This document shows, one piece after another, positions 18,853 through 25,746 of a stretch of 64,000 bases of DNA. This DNA is from Pseudomonas bharatica CSV86 (GTDB lineage Bacteria; Pseudomonadota; Gammaproteobacteria; Pseudomonadales; Pseudomonadaceae): assembly GCF_000319305.2 (NCBI RefSeq), contig NZ_AMWJ02000001.1:1651001-1715000 (forward strand). The letters are read 5' to 3'. The number at the start of each line of letters is the position of its first letter. The stretch's first letter is position 1. Under the pieces are notes generated by a model that did not search any database, was not told where the DNA came from, and was given only the letters and a program-made list of their open reading frames with translations. A program made the translations under genes and the position numbers.

Positions 18853-19781
18853 AGGTTCATCAGCCGGGCGGCGTTGCCGGAGATCATCTTGCGGATATCG
18901 GCATCGCTGTATTCCAGGTCGAGCAGCTGGCCGATCACGTTGCGGAAACCGTCGGCAATGCTCGGGTTGCCCTGCTGGCCAAGGTCGGAACCGAGGATGG
19001 TGAGGTCGATGGTACCGGCCTCGATCACCTGGCGCAGGAAGGTGTCGTCATAGAACTTGAACTTGGAACCGGGTACCCACATGCACATCGAGTGCTCCAT
19101 GAACACGCCTTCCCTGGCCAGTTGGCGCATATCGTCGAGGGTGGCGTCGACCACATAGGTCGGGTGGTTGACCAGCAGGCGCTTGACCCCGCGCTTGCGC
19201 GCTTCCTCGAACAGCGGCCAGATCTCGCGGATATTCAGGTGGCCGGCGGAAAGCACCACGTCCTGGGCGGCGATCAGGTCGAGGATGGCCTTGACCTCTT
19301 CCTTCAGCTTGCCGTCGTCATCCAGCACGGTCAGCGGGATCGGTTGCAGCATGCGCTGGGTGGTCTGGGGGAATTTCTCGACGAACTTCACGTCCTGGTG
19401 ATGGTGGGCGATATGGTTGGCCGATGAGAAGGTCGGCATCCACACCAGCTTGGCGCCCAGGTTCAGGCCGTGTTCCACCGCATGCACGTTGAGGCCGCCC
19501 ACCGAGTTGTTCAGCGGCACGCCGGAGAGCATGTGCACGTTGAGTTCGCTGAAGTGCTTGTTGAGCAACTCGGTGACCGGCGTGCAGCTGTAGTAGTGGT
19601 CCTTGAGCAGCACGGCCTTGAGCCCGGCTTCGGAGGCTTCGCGCATGGCTTCGACATGGTCGCAGTAGCGCGGCATCACCGAGGGGCCGCTGTGGCAGTG
19701 CAGGTCGATGGCGCCGTGCAGCAGTTCGTTGATGCGGGCCTGGCGGTCTTCGCTGGCAGTCGGGGTCAGGATGGCATTCAT
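18849..19781 (-). CDS. DUF6282-type metal-dependent hydrolase (amidohydrolase-like)
   Basis: A 310-residue cytoplasmic protein with metal-ligand motifs of an amidohydrolase/PHP-like barrel: AIDLHCHSGPS (HxH), LLKDHYYS, VLSAGHLNI, LLVNHPTYV and TILGSDLGQQG. It resembles proteins of the uncharacterised DUF6282 group. GAGG lies before the ATG. The downstream DHODH-like gene overlaps it by 4 nt, so both are cotranscribed. Before the insertion of the IS element they followed the aldolase gene by only 30 nt, so all belong to one pathway. A hydrolytic ring-opening or lactonase role is a guess. Confidence 0.65.
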   Translation of the reverse strand: MNAILTPTASEDRQARINELLHGAIDLHCHSGPSVMPRYCDHVEAMREASEAGLKAVLLKDHYYSCTPVTELLNKHFSELNVHMLSGVPLNNSVGGLNVHAVEHGLNLGAKLVWMPTFSSANHIAHHHQDVKFVEKFPQTTQRMLQPIPLTVLDDDGKLKEEVKAILDLIAAQDVVLSAGHLNIREIWPLFEEARKRGVKRLLVNHPTYVVDATLDDMRQLAREGVFMEHSMCMWVPGSKFKFYDDTFLRQVIEAGTIDLTILGSDLGQQGNPSIADGFRNVIGQLLDLEYSDADIRKMISGNAARLMNL

Positions 19782-19797
19782 GGCAGGTACCTCTTTT

Positions 19798-19805
19798 ATT
19801 GTTTG
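19798..19805. repeat. Target-site duplication, left copy
   Basis: ATTGTTTG, identical to 22791-22798 on the other side of the ISL3-type element. Eight bases is the usual duplication length for this family. Confidence 0.95.
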
Positions 19806-19829
19806 GGGTATCCGGAATTTCTGGTTGAT
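19806..19829 (+). repeat. Left terminal inverted repeat of the ISL3-type element
   Basis: Begins GGGTATCCGG; matches the right end at 20 of 24 bases. Confidence 0.9.
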
Positions 19830-19981
19830 AAAATGCCAAAGATGTAAAGAAGAAAATCTTTCTCAGCGGATTATCTGATTGATCCTCTTCAGCCTACTCT
19901 ACTGCCAATTTTCTGTTTCCACCTTCGCCTGAGTCTTCATAGCGATGCTGACTAGGGAGGACAGCGAGAGCTGGGCAAGCG

Positions 19982-20296
19982 TCAAAGCGGTTCTGGTTCA
20001 TGCGCAATCCGGACACCTGCACAACATTCCTCTTGTAAGAAACCGATCAAATTCTCTAGGTGCCCATACTCGGGTATACAGACAATCGTGCGGCTATGTT
20101 TCTCCTGCCGGATCAGCCCTACCTTGGCCATGCGCGCAAGGTGATGTGATAGCGTCGAAGCAGGAATACCCAGCCCCTTCTGGATATCTCCGACCGAAGC
20201 CCCATCATGGCCAGCTTTGACCAGAAAGCGGAACACGGACAGTCGGTGACTATTCCCTAGCTCAGCTAAGCTGGCTGCAACCTTTTCGTGATCCAT
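19982..20296 (-). CDS. ArsR family metal-responsive repressor (IS passenger)
   Basis: A 104-residue winged helix regulator: LGNSHRLSVFRFLVKAG, then the recognition helix GIPASTLSHHLARMAKVGLI. A C-terminal EECCAG pair of cysteines could bind a metal or metalloid. It is divergent from the permease gene. Two CTAGAAWTATAG sites flank the shared promoter and fit an autoregulated repressor. ATG at 20296 was preferred to an upstream TTG (20308). Transcription runs toward the left IS end and the disrupted catabolic operon, with no obvious terminator in between. Confidence 0.85.
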   Translation of the reverse strand: MDHEKVAASLAELGNSHRLSVFRFLVKAGHDGASVGDIQKGLGIPASTLSHHLARMAKVGLIRQEKHSRTIVCIPEYGHLENLIGFLQEECCAGVRIAHEPEPL

Positions 20297-20321
20297 AGCA
20301 CGCCCCAATAATTCGATGTTT

Positions 20322-20333
20322 CTAGAATTATAG
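20322..20333. promoter_or_regulatory. Candidate ArsR operator 1
   Basis: CTAGAATTATAG, a CTA-N6-TAG palindrome just upstream of the -35 box of the permease promoter. It matches operator 2 at 11 of 12 bases. Confidence 0.5.
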
Positions 20334-20362
20334 TTGACAGGTCGGATAAACGCAAGTAGGCT
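20334..20362 (+). promoter_or_regulatory. Candidate sigma70 promoter of the permease-transposase unit
   Basis: A perfect -35 TTGACA (20334-20339) and a weak -10 TAGGCT (20357-20362) with a 17-bp spacer. Transcription would start about 40 bp before the permease ATG. Confidence 0.5.
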
Positions 20363-20383
20363 GCGTACATCATTTCGACAATA

Positions 20384-20395
20384 CTAGAAATATAG
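20384..20395. promoter_or_regulatory. Candidate ArsR operator 2
   Basis: CTAGAAATATAG, in the leader and touching the AGGAG ribosome site of the permease. It is the near copy of operator 1, 62 bp apart centre to centre. Confidence 0.5.
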
Positions 20396-20407
20396 GAGTA
20401 ATATTGA

Positions 20408-21442
20408 ATGTCATCTCAACTCCAAGACGCTCTAGGCATGTTCGCCTTTCTCGCTATCGAGCTATCGGTTTTATTCATTGGCATTAGCTTGCTGGTCGGA
20501 GTTCTTCAACGTCACATCCCACCATCCAAGGTGGAAGCGTTACTGACTTCCAGTGGGAAGCGAGGCTATTTTCTTGCTGCTGGTTTAGGAGCTATAACGC
20601 CCTTCTGTAGTTGCTCGACTATCCCCATGTTGAAAGGGTTGATTCGGGCACGGGCCGGTTTTGGGCCGATGATGGTGTTTCTTTTCTCATCTCCGTTGCT
20701 GAATCCTATCGTCGTCGGCCTGCTGGTTGCCACGTTTGGATGGACACTTACTGCTATCTATGTGCTCGCCGCTTTGGTGGTCGCGGTAGGTGCCGGATGG
20801 CTGCTTCACACGCTTGGCTTCGAGCGTTATGTGCGCCGGACGGCGACACAAGAGAGCAGTGGATGTAGTTCATCAGCAAGCCCGTGCAGTGCTACATCGA
20901 CCGCATCGAGTTGCGGCACCAACAGCTGCGACACCACTCCGAAGACGGCTTCTTGCGGGGCTGATAGGAAGACAACAGTCTCTACGTCTAGCGAATGCTG
21001 TGACAGTCAACCCACTGTCACGGTTAAGAAAGAAGGGAAGTACAGTGGTGTGTGGCGGGAAGCTTGGTCGGACTTTATCGATGTGTTGCCTTACCTGCTC
21101 ATCGGTATTGCGATTGGCAGCGTGATCTATGGTTTCATGCCCACTGACTTATTGGAGCAGTATGCAGGCCCAGATAATCCCTTTGCCATTCCAGTTGCCG
21201 CTGTCATCGGCGTGCCGTTGTATATTCGCGCTGAAGCCGTCATACCTCTGGCAGCGGCTCTGATGGCCAAAGGCGTGGGTGCCGGGACGGTGCTAGCGTT
21301 GATCATCGGCAGTGCCGGAGCCAGCCTGACTGAGCTCATTCTGTTGCGCTCTTTGTTCACGCTGAAGCTTTTAGCGGCGTTTTTAGCAGTCATTTTTGCT
21401 ATGGCGATGATTGCCGGTTACGCCACCTACCTGTTTTTCTGA
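20408..21442 (+). CDS. Permease with cysteine-rich loop, probable metal/metalloid exporter (IS passenger)
   Basis: A 344-residue inner-membrane protein of the ArsP/DUF318-like permease group. It has two blocks of hydrophobic helices (about 10-135 and 222-344) and the signature PFCSCS (65-70) near ITPFCSCSTIP. The link between the blocks holds seven cysteines (153, 160, 169, 174, 183, 197, 198) in a Ser/Thr-rich stretch, a likely metal-binding loop. Such proteins are annotated as Cu/Zn or arsenical efflux permeases; the metal cannot be told here. The divergent ArsR gene suggests metal-induced expression. AGGAG precedes the ATG. It lies inside the ISL3-type element. Confidence 0.75.
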   Translation: MSSQLQDALGMFAFLAIELSVLFIGISLLVGVLQRHIPPSKVEALLTSSGKRGYFLAAGLGAITPFCSCSTIPMLKGLIRARAGFGPMMVFLFSSPLLNPIVVGLLVATFGWTLTAIYVLAALVVAVGAGWLLHTLGFERYVRRTATQESSGCSSSASPCSATSTASSCGTNSCDTTPKTASCGADRKTTVSTSSECCDSQPTVTVKKEGKYSGVWREAWSDFIDVLPYLLIGIAIGSVIYGFMPTDLLEQYAGPDNPFAIPVAAVIGVPLYIRAEAVIPLAAALMAKGVGAGTVLALIIGSAGASLTELILLRSLFTLKLLAAFLAVIFAMAMIAGYATYLFF

Positions 21443-21454
21443 TCAAGGCGGGAG

Positions 21455-22732
21455 ATGATTAATTCGTTAAGCCTTCCTGGGTACCAGTTGGTGGATTCTG
21501 ATGAGCAGAATGAAGACATACATTTTCGGCTTGAAGCACCTACACCAGTAGCCTGCGAGGGGTGCGGCGTGCAGGGTGAGTTCGTGCGGTTCGGCAAGCG
21601 TGACGTTCCCTATCGTGATCTGCCCATCCACGGCAAGCGGGTCACTCTCTGGGTGGTCCGCCGCCGATACACCTGCCGGGCCTGCAAGACAACATTCAGG
21701 CCCCAGCTACCGGAGATGGTGGACGGATTCCGTATGACACTGCGGCTGCATGAGTACGTGGAGAAGGAATCCTTCAACCACCCCTACACCTTTGTGGCGG
21801 CACAGACCGGCCTGGACGAGAAGACGGTGCGCGACATCTTCAACGCCCGCGCCGAGTTCCTGGGGCGCTGGCACCGCTTCGAGACGCCCCGCATCCTGGG
21901 CATTGACGAGCTATACCTGAACAAGCGCTACCGCTGCATTCTGACCAACATTGAGGAGCGAACCCTGCTCGACCTGCTGGCCACCCGCCGCCAGGACGTG
22001 GTGACCAACTACCTGATGAAGCTGAAAGACCGGCAGAAGGTCGAGATCGTCAGCATGGACATGTGGAACCCCTACCGGGCAGCGGTCAAGGCTGTGCTGC
22101 CCCAGGCCCGTATCGTGGTCGATAAGTTCCATGTGGTGCGCATGGCCAACGATGCCCTAGAGAGAGTGCGCAAGGGCCTCAGAAAGGAGCTGAAACCGTC
22201 CCAGAGCCGGACTCTCAAGGGAGACCGGAAAATCCTGCTGAAACGCGCTCACGAAGTCTCAGACCGGGAGCGCCTCATCATGGAGACCTGGACAGGCGCG
22301 TTCCCGCAACTGCTGGCCGCCTACGAGCACAAGGAGCGCTTCTACGGCATCTGGGACGCCACCACACGGCTCCAGGCAGAAGCCGCCCTGGACGAGTGGA
22401 TAGCCACCATCCCGAAGGGCCAAAAGGAAGTCTGGAGCGATCTGGTCAGGGCAGTGGGAAACTGGCGCGAAGAGACCATGACCTACTTCGAGACGGACAT
22501 GCCCGTCACCAACGCTTACACGGAGTCCATCAACCGACTGGCCAAGGACAAGAACCGTGAAGGGCGCGGTTACTCCTTCGAGGTGATGCGGGCACGAATG
22601 CTCTACACCACGAAGCACAAGAAGAAGGCACCGACTGCGAAGGTCTCTCCTTTCTACAAGAAAACCATCGGTTACGGACTGCCGGACTTCGCAGAGGAAC
22701 TCAACTACGGAGTCGATCTATCAACCATCTGA
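21455..22732 (+). CDS. tnpA: ISL3 family transposase
   Basis: A 425-residue DDE transposase. An N-terminal CEGCG...CRAC zinc-ribbon (about 30-75) is followed by an HTH region and the catalytic core starting at ILGIDELYLNKRYRC, with SMDMWNPYRAAV and VDKFHVVRMAND. The late TESINRLAKDKNREGRGY motif carries the final acidic residue. Length and motifs are those of a full-length ISL3 transposase with no frameshift, so the element could still be active. It follows the permease by 12 nt and probably shares its transcript. Confidence 0.95.
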   Translation: MINSLSLPGYQLVDSDEQNEDIHFRLEAPTPVACEGCGVQGEFVRFGKRDVPYRDLPIHGKRVTLWVVRRRYTCRACKTTFRPQLPEMVDGFRMTLRLHEYVEKESFNHPYTFVAAQTGLDEKTVRDIFNARAEFLGRWHRFETPRILGIDELYLNKRYRCILTNIEERTLLDLLATRRQDVVTNYLMKLKDRQKVEIVSMDMWNPYRAAVKAVLPQARIVVDKFHVVRMANDALERVRKGLRKELKPSQSRTLKGDRKILLKRAHEVSDRERLIMETWTGAFPQLLAAYEHKERFYGIWDATTRLQAEAALDEWIATIPKGQKEVWSDLVRAVGNWREETMTYFETDMPVTNAYTESINRLAKDKNREGRGYSFEVMRARMLYTTKHKKKAPTAKVSPFYKKTIGYGLPDFAEELNYGVDLSTI

Positions 22733-22766
22733 TAATGGTATCAGGTTGGTGGGGTAAAGGTGCCCC

Positions 22767-22790
22767 ATCAACCATTAAATCCGTATACCC
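22767..22790 (-). repeat. Right terminal inverted repeat of the ISL3-type element
   Basis: Ends ...CCGTATACCC, the reverse complement of GGGTATACGG; 20 of 24 match with the left end. Confidence 0.9.
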
Positions 22791-22798
22791 ATTGTTTG
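22791..22798. repeat. Target-site duplication, right copy
   Basis: ATTGTTTG, identical to 19798-19805. Confidence 0.95.
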
Positions 22799-22804
22799 AT
22801 GGGG

Positions 22805-23572
22805 TCAGCGTGCGCGGTTGCGCAGGTGCCTGACCTGATGGCTCCAGCCGGCGCGCAGCAATGCCTGGTCGGAGCCGAGAATGAACAGGGTCACGCCGCG
22901 TTCGGCGAAACGGTCCAGATCGTCGAGGCTGGCGACGAAGATTCCGGCGGCCTTGCCGGCGCTGCGGGCGGCATCGATGGTGCGCAGGGTGGCGTCCTCG
23001 ACCCGAGGATCGTCGAGGCTGCTGGCGCCCAGGGACACGCTGAGGTCGGCACGGCCCACCAGCAGGCAGTCGATCTGCGCAACGGCGGCGATGGCGTCCA
23101 GGTTGTCCAGCGCTTCACGGTCCTCGATCTGCGCGACCATGGCGTGGCGGCCGTCTTCCGCCGCCAGGTGCTCGGCCAGGTTTGCGCGGCCGTAGCCGCC
23201 GGCCCTGGGTGAGTTGGAAAAGCCACGACAGCCGTCGCGATAACGGGTTGCCGCCAGCACCTGGCGAGCCTGCTCGGCGCCGATGATATGCGGCAGTACC
23301 AGACCGTCGGCACCCAGGTCCAGGGCCTGGAGCAGGGTGGCCGGGCGCTGCTCGGCGACTCGCACCAGCCCGGCTACCGAAGTGGCGCGGCAGGCGAGCA
23401 GGGTACGGTCCAGGCTGGCGGCATCGAAGGGTGCATGCTCGGTATCCAGCACCACGCCATCCAGTCCGGCATCACCGGCGATCTCCACCACGGCATGGGC
23501 CGGGGTCTTGATGAAGCTGGTCAGCAGGGTGTCGCCGGCGCGCAGGCGCTGGGTGAAGGTCGCGGTGCTCAT
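22805..23572 (-). CDS. HpcH/HpaI family aldolase
   Basis: A 255-residue class II pyruvate-type aldolase of the TIM-barrel HpcH/HpaI family, cleaving a 4-hydroxy-2-oxo acid or related compound into pyruvate and an aldehyde. Landmarks are GLDGVVLDTEHAPFD, GADGLVLPHI, the Gly/Arg-rich RDGCRGFSNSPRAGG, the metal ligand in AQIEDREAL, and LLVGRADLSVSLG. It overlaps the preceding cupin gene by 4 nt. The IS element sits just after its stop codon, cutting it off from the DUF6282 and DHODH-like genes that used to follow. Confidence 0.85.
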   Translation of the reverse strand: MSTATFTQRLRAGDTLLTSFIKTPAHAVVEIAGDAGLDGVVLDTEHAPFDAASLDRTLLACRATSVAGLVRVAEQRPATLLQALDLGADGLVLPHIIGAEQARQVLAATRYRDGCRGFSNSPRAGGYGRANLAEHLAAEDGRHAMVAQIEDREALDNLDAIAAVAQIDCLLVGRADLSVSLGASSLDDPRVEDATLRTIDAARSAGKAAGIFVASLDDLDRFAERGVTLFILGSDQALLRAGWSHQVRHLRNRAR

Positions 23573-23961
23573 GCCGAGGTTTCCTGGCCTGGGAACTCGG
23601 CGGCCTGGTATTCGATCAGGTGGCGGTAGTCGTCGCGGATCGGCGAGAACACATCGAGATTCATCACCACTTCATCGCCCAGTGGCTCGGCGTAGTGCAC
23701 TACGTGCGGCGGAATGCGGATCATGCTGCCGGGGCCGCCCTCGACCACCTCGTCGTCCAGGTGAAAGCGCACCCGGCCCTGCACGATGATGACCAGTTGC
23801 TCGAAGGTGTGGCTGTGGGGAAAGACATCCATGCCCGGGCTCAGCCAGTTCATCACGCACAGGGTGTCGTCGCCGCGGAAGGCGACGCGCTCTACGCCCT
23901 TGCGTACCACTTCGCGAGGCAGGTCGTTCCAGTTATGTAGCAGGGCTTGGGCGAGGCTCAT
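23569..23961 (-). CDS. Cupin-domain protein
   Basis: A 130-residue single-cupin protein. The metal-binding cupin motif 1 is seen as FPHSHTFEQLVIIVQGRV and motif 2 as IRIPPHVVHYAEPLG. It may act as a small metal-dependent isomerase, lyase or dioxygenase, or bind a pathway intermediate; the sequence does not decide. ATG at 23961 with GGAG upstream is preferred over the GTG three codons earlier. It is first in the operon cupin - aldolase - (IS) - DUF6282 - DHODH-like, divergent from the aldehyde dehydrogenase gene. Confidence 0.8.
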   Translation of the reverse strand: MSLAQALLHNWNDLPREVVRKGVERVAFRGDDTLCVMNWLSPGMDVFPHSHTFEQLVIIVQGRVRFHLDDEVVEGGPGSMIRIPPHVVHYAEPLGDEVVMNLDVFSPIRDDYRHLIEYQAAEFPGQETSA

Positions 23962-23981
23962 CGGTTTCACTCCATTTTATA

Positions 23982-24017
23982 TTTCTTTTGAGAGAACTGT
24001 GTTTCTTTGTGAGATAA
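23982..24017. promoter_or_regulatory. Tandem TTTC/GA(G)A motif in the cupin / ALDH divergent promoter
   Basis: TTTCTTTTGAGAGAA and TTTCTTTGTGAGATAA start exactly 20 bp apart, about two helical turns. The first is 14 of 15 identical to TTTCTTTTGAAAGAA at 37231. This is a candidate binding site for one of the two IclR regulators of the region. Confidence 0.5.
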
Positions 24018-24153
24018 AGCTAAGCCTTGCCTGCGACGCTGGTCAAGTGTCTTTTTCATGCCTTGACAGGTGCCGGAATCGCCCCATAGGATGTGTCGCA
24101 GATCAAAACAATATTTCTATGTAAGAAATAGAAAGCTCTGAGGGAGTGGCTCC

Positions 24154-25584
24154 ATGCGCGTTATCGAATCTCTTCTTATCGACGGTCAGTGGTCGGCAGG
24201 CGGCCATGAGCGCCAGGCCGATGTGTTCAACCCCGCGACGGGCGAGCTGATCGCCCGCCTGGGCCTGGCCTCCAGCGCTGATCTGGACCGCGCCCTGGCG
24301 GCTGCCCAGCGCGGTTTCCAGGCCTGGCGCAAGGTCTCGGCCTACGAGCGCTCCAAGGTGCTGCGACGCGCTGCCGACCTTGTGCGCGAGCGTTCCGACG
24401 AAATCGCTGCGCTGATTACCCTTGAGCAGGGCAAGCCGCTGGCCGAGGCGAAGATGGAAGCCTTCGGGGCTGGCGACCATATCGACTGGTATGCAGAAGA
24501 AGGCCGTCGCGCCTATGGCCGGGTGATTCCGCCCCGTGCCCGTGGTGTGCGCCAGGTGGTGCTGCGCGAGCCGATCGGCCCGGTGGCGGCGTTCAGCCCG
24601 TGGAACTTTCCGGTCAGCCAGCTGGTACGCAAGATCGCCGGGGCGCTGGCGGCCGGCTGCTCGATCATCGCCAAGGGCCCGGAGGAAAGCCCGTCGTCCT
24701 GCATCGAGTTGTGCCGGGCCTTCCAGGATGCAGGTGTACCGCCGGGGGTGCTGAACCTGGTGTTCGGCGTGCCGGCCGAGGTGTCCGACTACCTGATTCG
24801 TTCCGAGGTAATCCGCAAGGTATCCTTTACCGGCTCCGTGCCGGTGGGCCGTGCCTTGGGTGCTTTGGCCGGCCGGTACTTGAAGCGCTGCACCCTGGAA
24901 CTGGGCGGGCATGCGCCGTTCATCGTCTGCGATGACGTCGATGTCGAGGCGGTGGCGGCCCTGGGGGCCGGCCTTAAATTCCGCAACGGCGGGCAGATCT
25001 GCGCCTCGCCGACCCGCTTCTATGTGCAGGACGCGGTGCATGACCAATTCGTTGCGGCCTTCTGCCGTGCCGGTGCGGGGTTGAAGATGGGCGATGGCCA
25101 GGATCCGTCCAGCCAGCTCGGCCCGCTGGCCAACCCCCGCCGCGTCGCGGCTATCCAGGAATATGTCGACGATGCCCTTGCGGTGGGCGCGCAATTGGCC
25201 CTGGGTGGTCAGCGCGGTGAGGGCGAGGGTTTCTTCTACCCGGCCACGGTGCTGACCGGTGTGCCTGAAAACGCCCGTGTCATGAGCGAAGAGCCGTTCG
25301 GGCCGATCGCTTCGATCGTACGTTTCTCTACCCTTGAAGAAGTGATCGACAAAGCCAACAGCCTGCCCTTCGGCCTGGCCGCATTCGCTTTCACCCGTTC
25401 GATCCAGCGTGCCACCTTGCTGGCCGACGAGCTGGAGTCGGGCATGGTCTCGATCAACCACTTCGGCCTGGCCGCACCGGAAACGCCGTTTGGCGGGGTG
25501 AAGGACAGCGGCTATGGCAGCGAGGGCGGCAGCGAAGGGCTGGATGCCTACTTCACCACCAAGTTCGTCAGCCAGGTGGGCTGA
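24154..25584 (+). CDS. NAD(P)-dependent aldehyde dehydrogenase (succinate-semialdehyde type)
   Basis: A 476-residue aldehyde dehydrogenase. Clear marks are FSPWNFPVSQLVRKIAGAL, FTGSVPVGRAL, general base Glu249 (LELGGHAPF) and nucleophile Cys283 (NGGQICASPT). It resembles the semialdehyde and glycolaldehyde/lactaldehyde type that oxidises small aldehydes to acids. AGGGAG lies before the ATG. It is divergent from the cupin-aldolase operon and stands before a GMC oxidoreductase, which could supply the aldehyde from an alcohol. The natural substrate is not evident. Confidence 0.85.
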   Translation: MRVIESLLIDGQWSAGGHERQADVFNPATGELIARLGLASSADLDRALAAAQRGFQAWRKVSAYERSKVLRRAADLVRERSDEIAALITLEQGKPLAEAKMEAFGAGDHIDWYAEEGRRAYGRVIPPRARGVRQVVLREPIGPVAAFSPWNFPVSQLVRKIAGALAAGCSIIAKGPEESPSSCIELCRAFQDAGVPPGVLNLVFGVPAEVSDYLIRSEVIRKVSFTGSVPVGRALGALAGRYLKRCTLELGGHAPFIVCDDVDVEAVAALGAGLKFRNGGQICASPTRFYVQDAVHDQFVAAFCRAGAGLKMGDGQDPSSQLGPLANPRRVAAIQEYVDDALAVGAQLALGGQRGEGEGFFYPATVLTGVPENARVMSEEPFGPIASIVRFSTLEEVIDKANSLPFGLAAFAFTRSIQRATLLADELESGMVSINHFGLAAPETPFGGVKDSGYGSEGGSEGLDAYFTTKFVSQVG

Positions 25585-25615
25585 TCGAGCACATGACCTC
25601 CTGAGCTAGCAGGGA

Positions 25616-25694
25616 ACCTGTGGGAGCTGGCTTGCCAGCGATGACATTGGTGAATTCACCATCGCAATCGCTGGCAAGCCAGCTCCCACAAGGT
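25616..25694. repeat. REP pair (opposite orientation)
   Basis: CCTGTGGGAGCTGGCTTGCCAGCGAT and its inverse with a central GGTGAATTCACC palindrome, between the ALDH and GMC genes. Confidence 0.85.
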
Positions 25695-25746
25695 CCGCGC
25701 CGCTCCCGCTTCTTGATTCCAGCGACTTACGGCGAGAATAAAAACA

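Larger units (their letters stand above)
19806..22790. mobile_element. Complete ISL3-family element with arsR and metal-type permease passengers (2,985 bp)
   Basis: Both ends were found by eye. The left end GGGTATCCGGAATTTCTGGTTGAT (24 nt) and the reverse complement of the right end match at 20 of 24 positions, and the element is bounded by perfect 8-bp duplications. It contains an ArsR regulator, a divergent permease and, 12 nt after it, the transposase. Base composition of the passengers is visibly less GC-rich than the host genes. ISL3 elements that carry metal-related cargo are known (for example ISPpu12); whether this cargo set is catalogued was not checked. The exact TSD indicates a fairly recent insertion. 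Confidence 0.95.

Noticed and set aside
19806..19981. Terminator after arsR in the left IS end
   Set aside because: Only a weak AT-rich AGAAA/TTTCT pairing is present, so no termination signal can be claimed.
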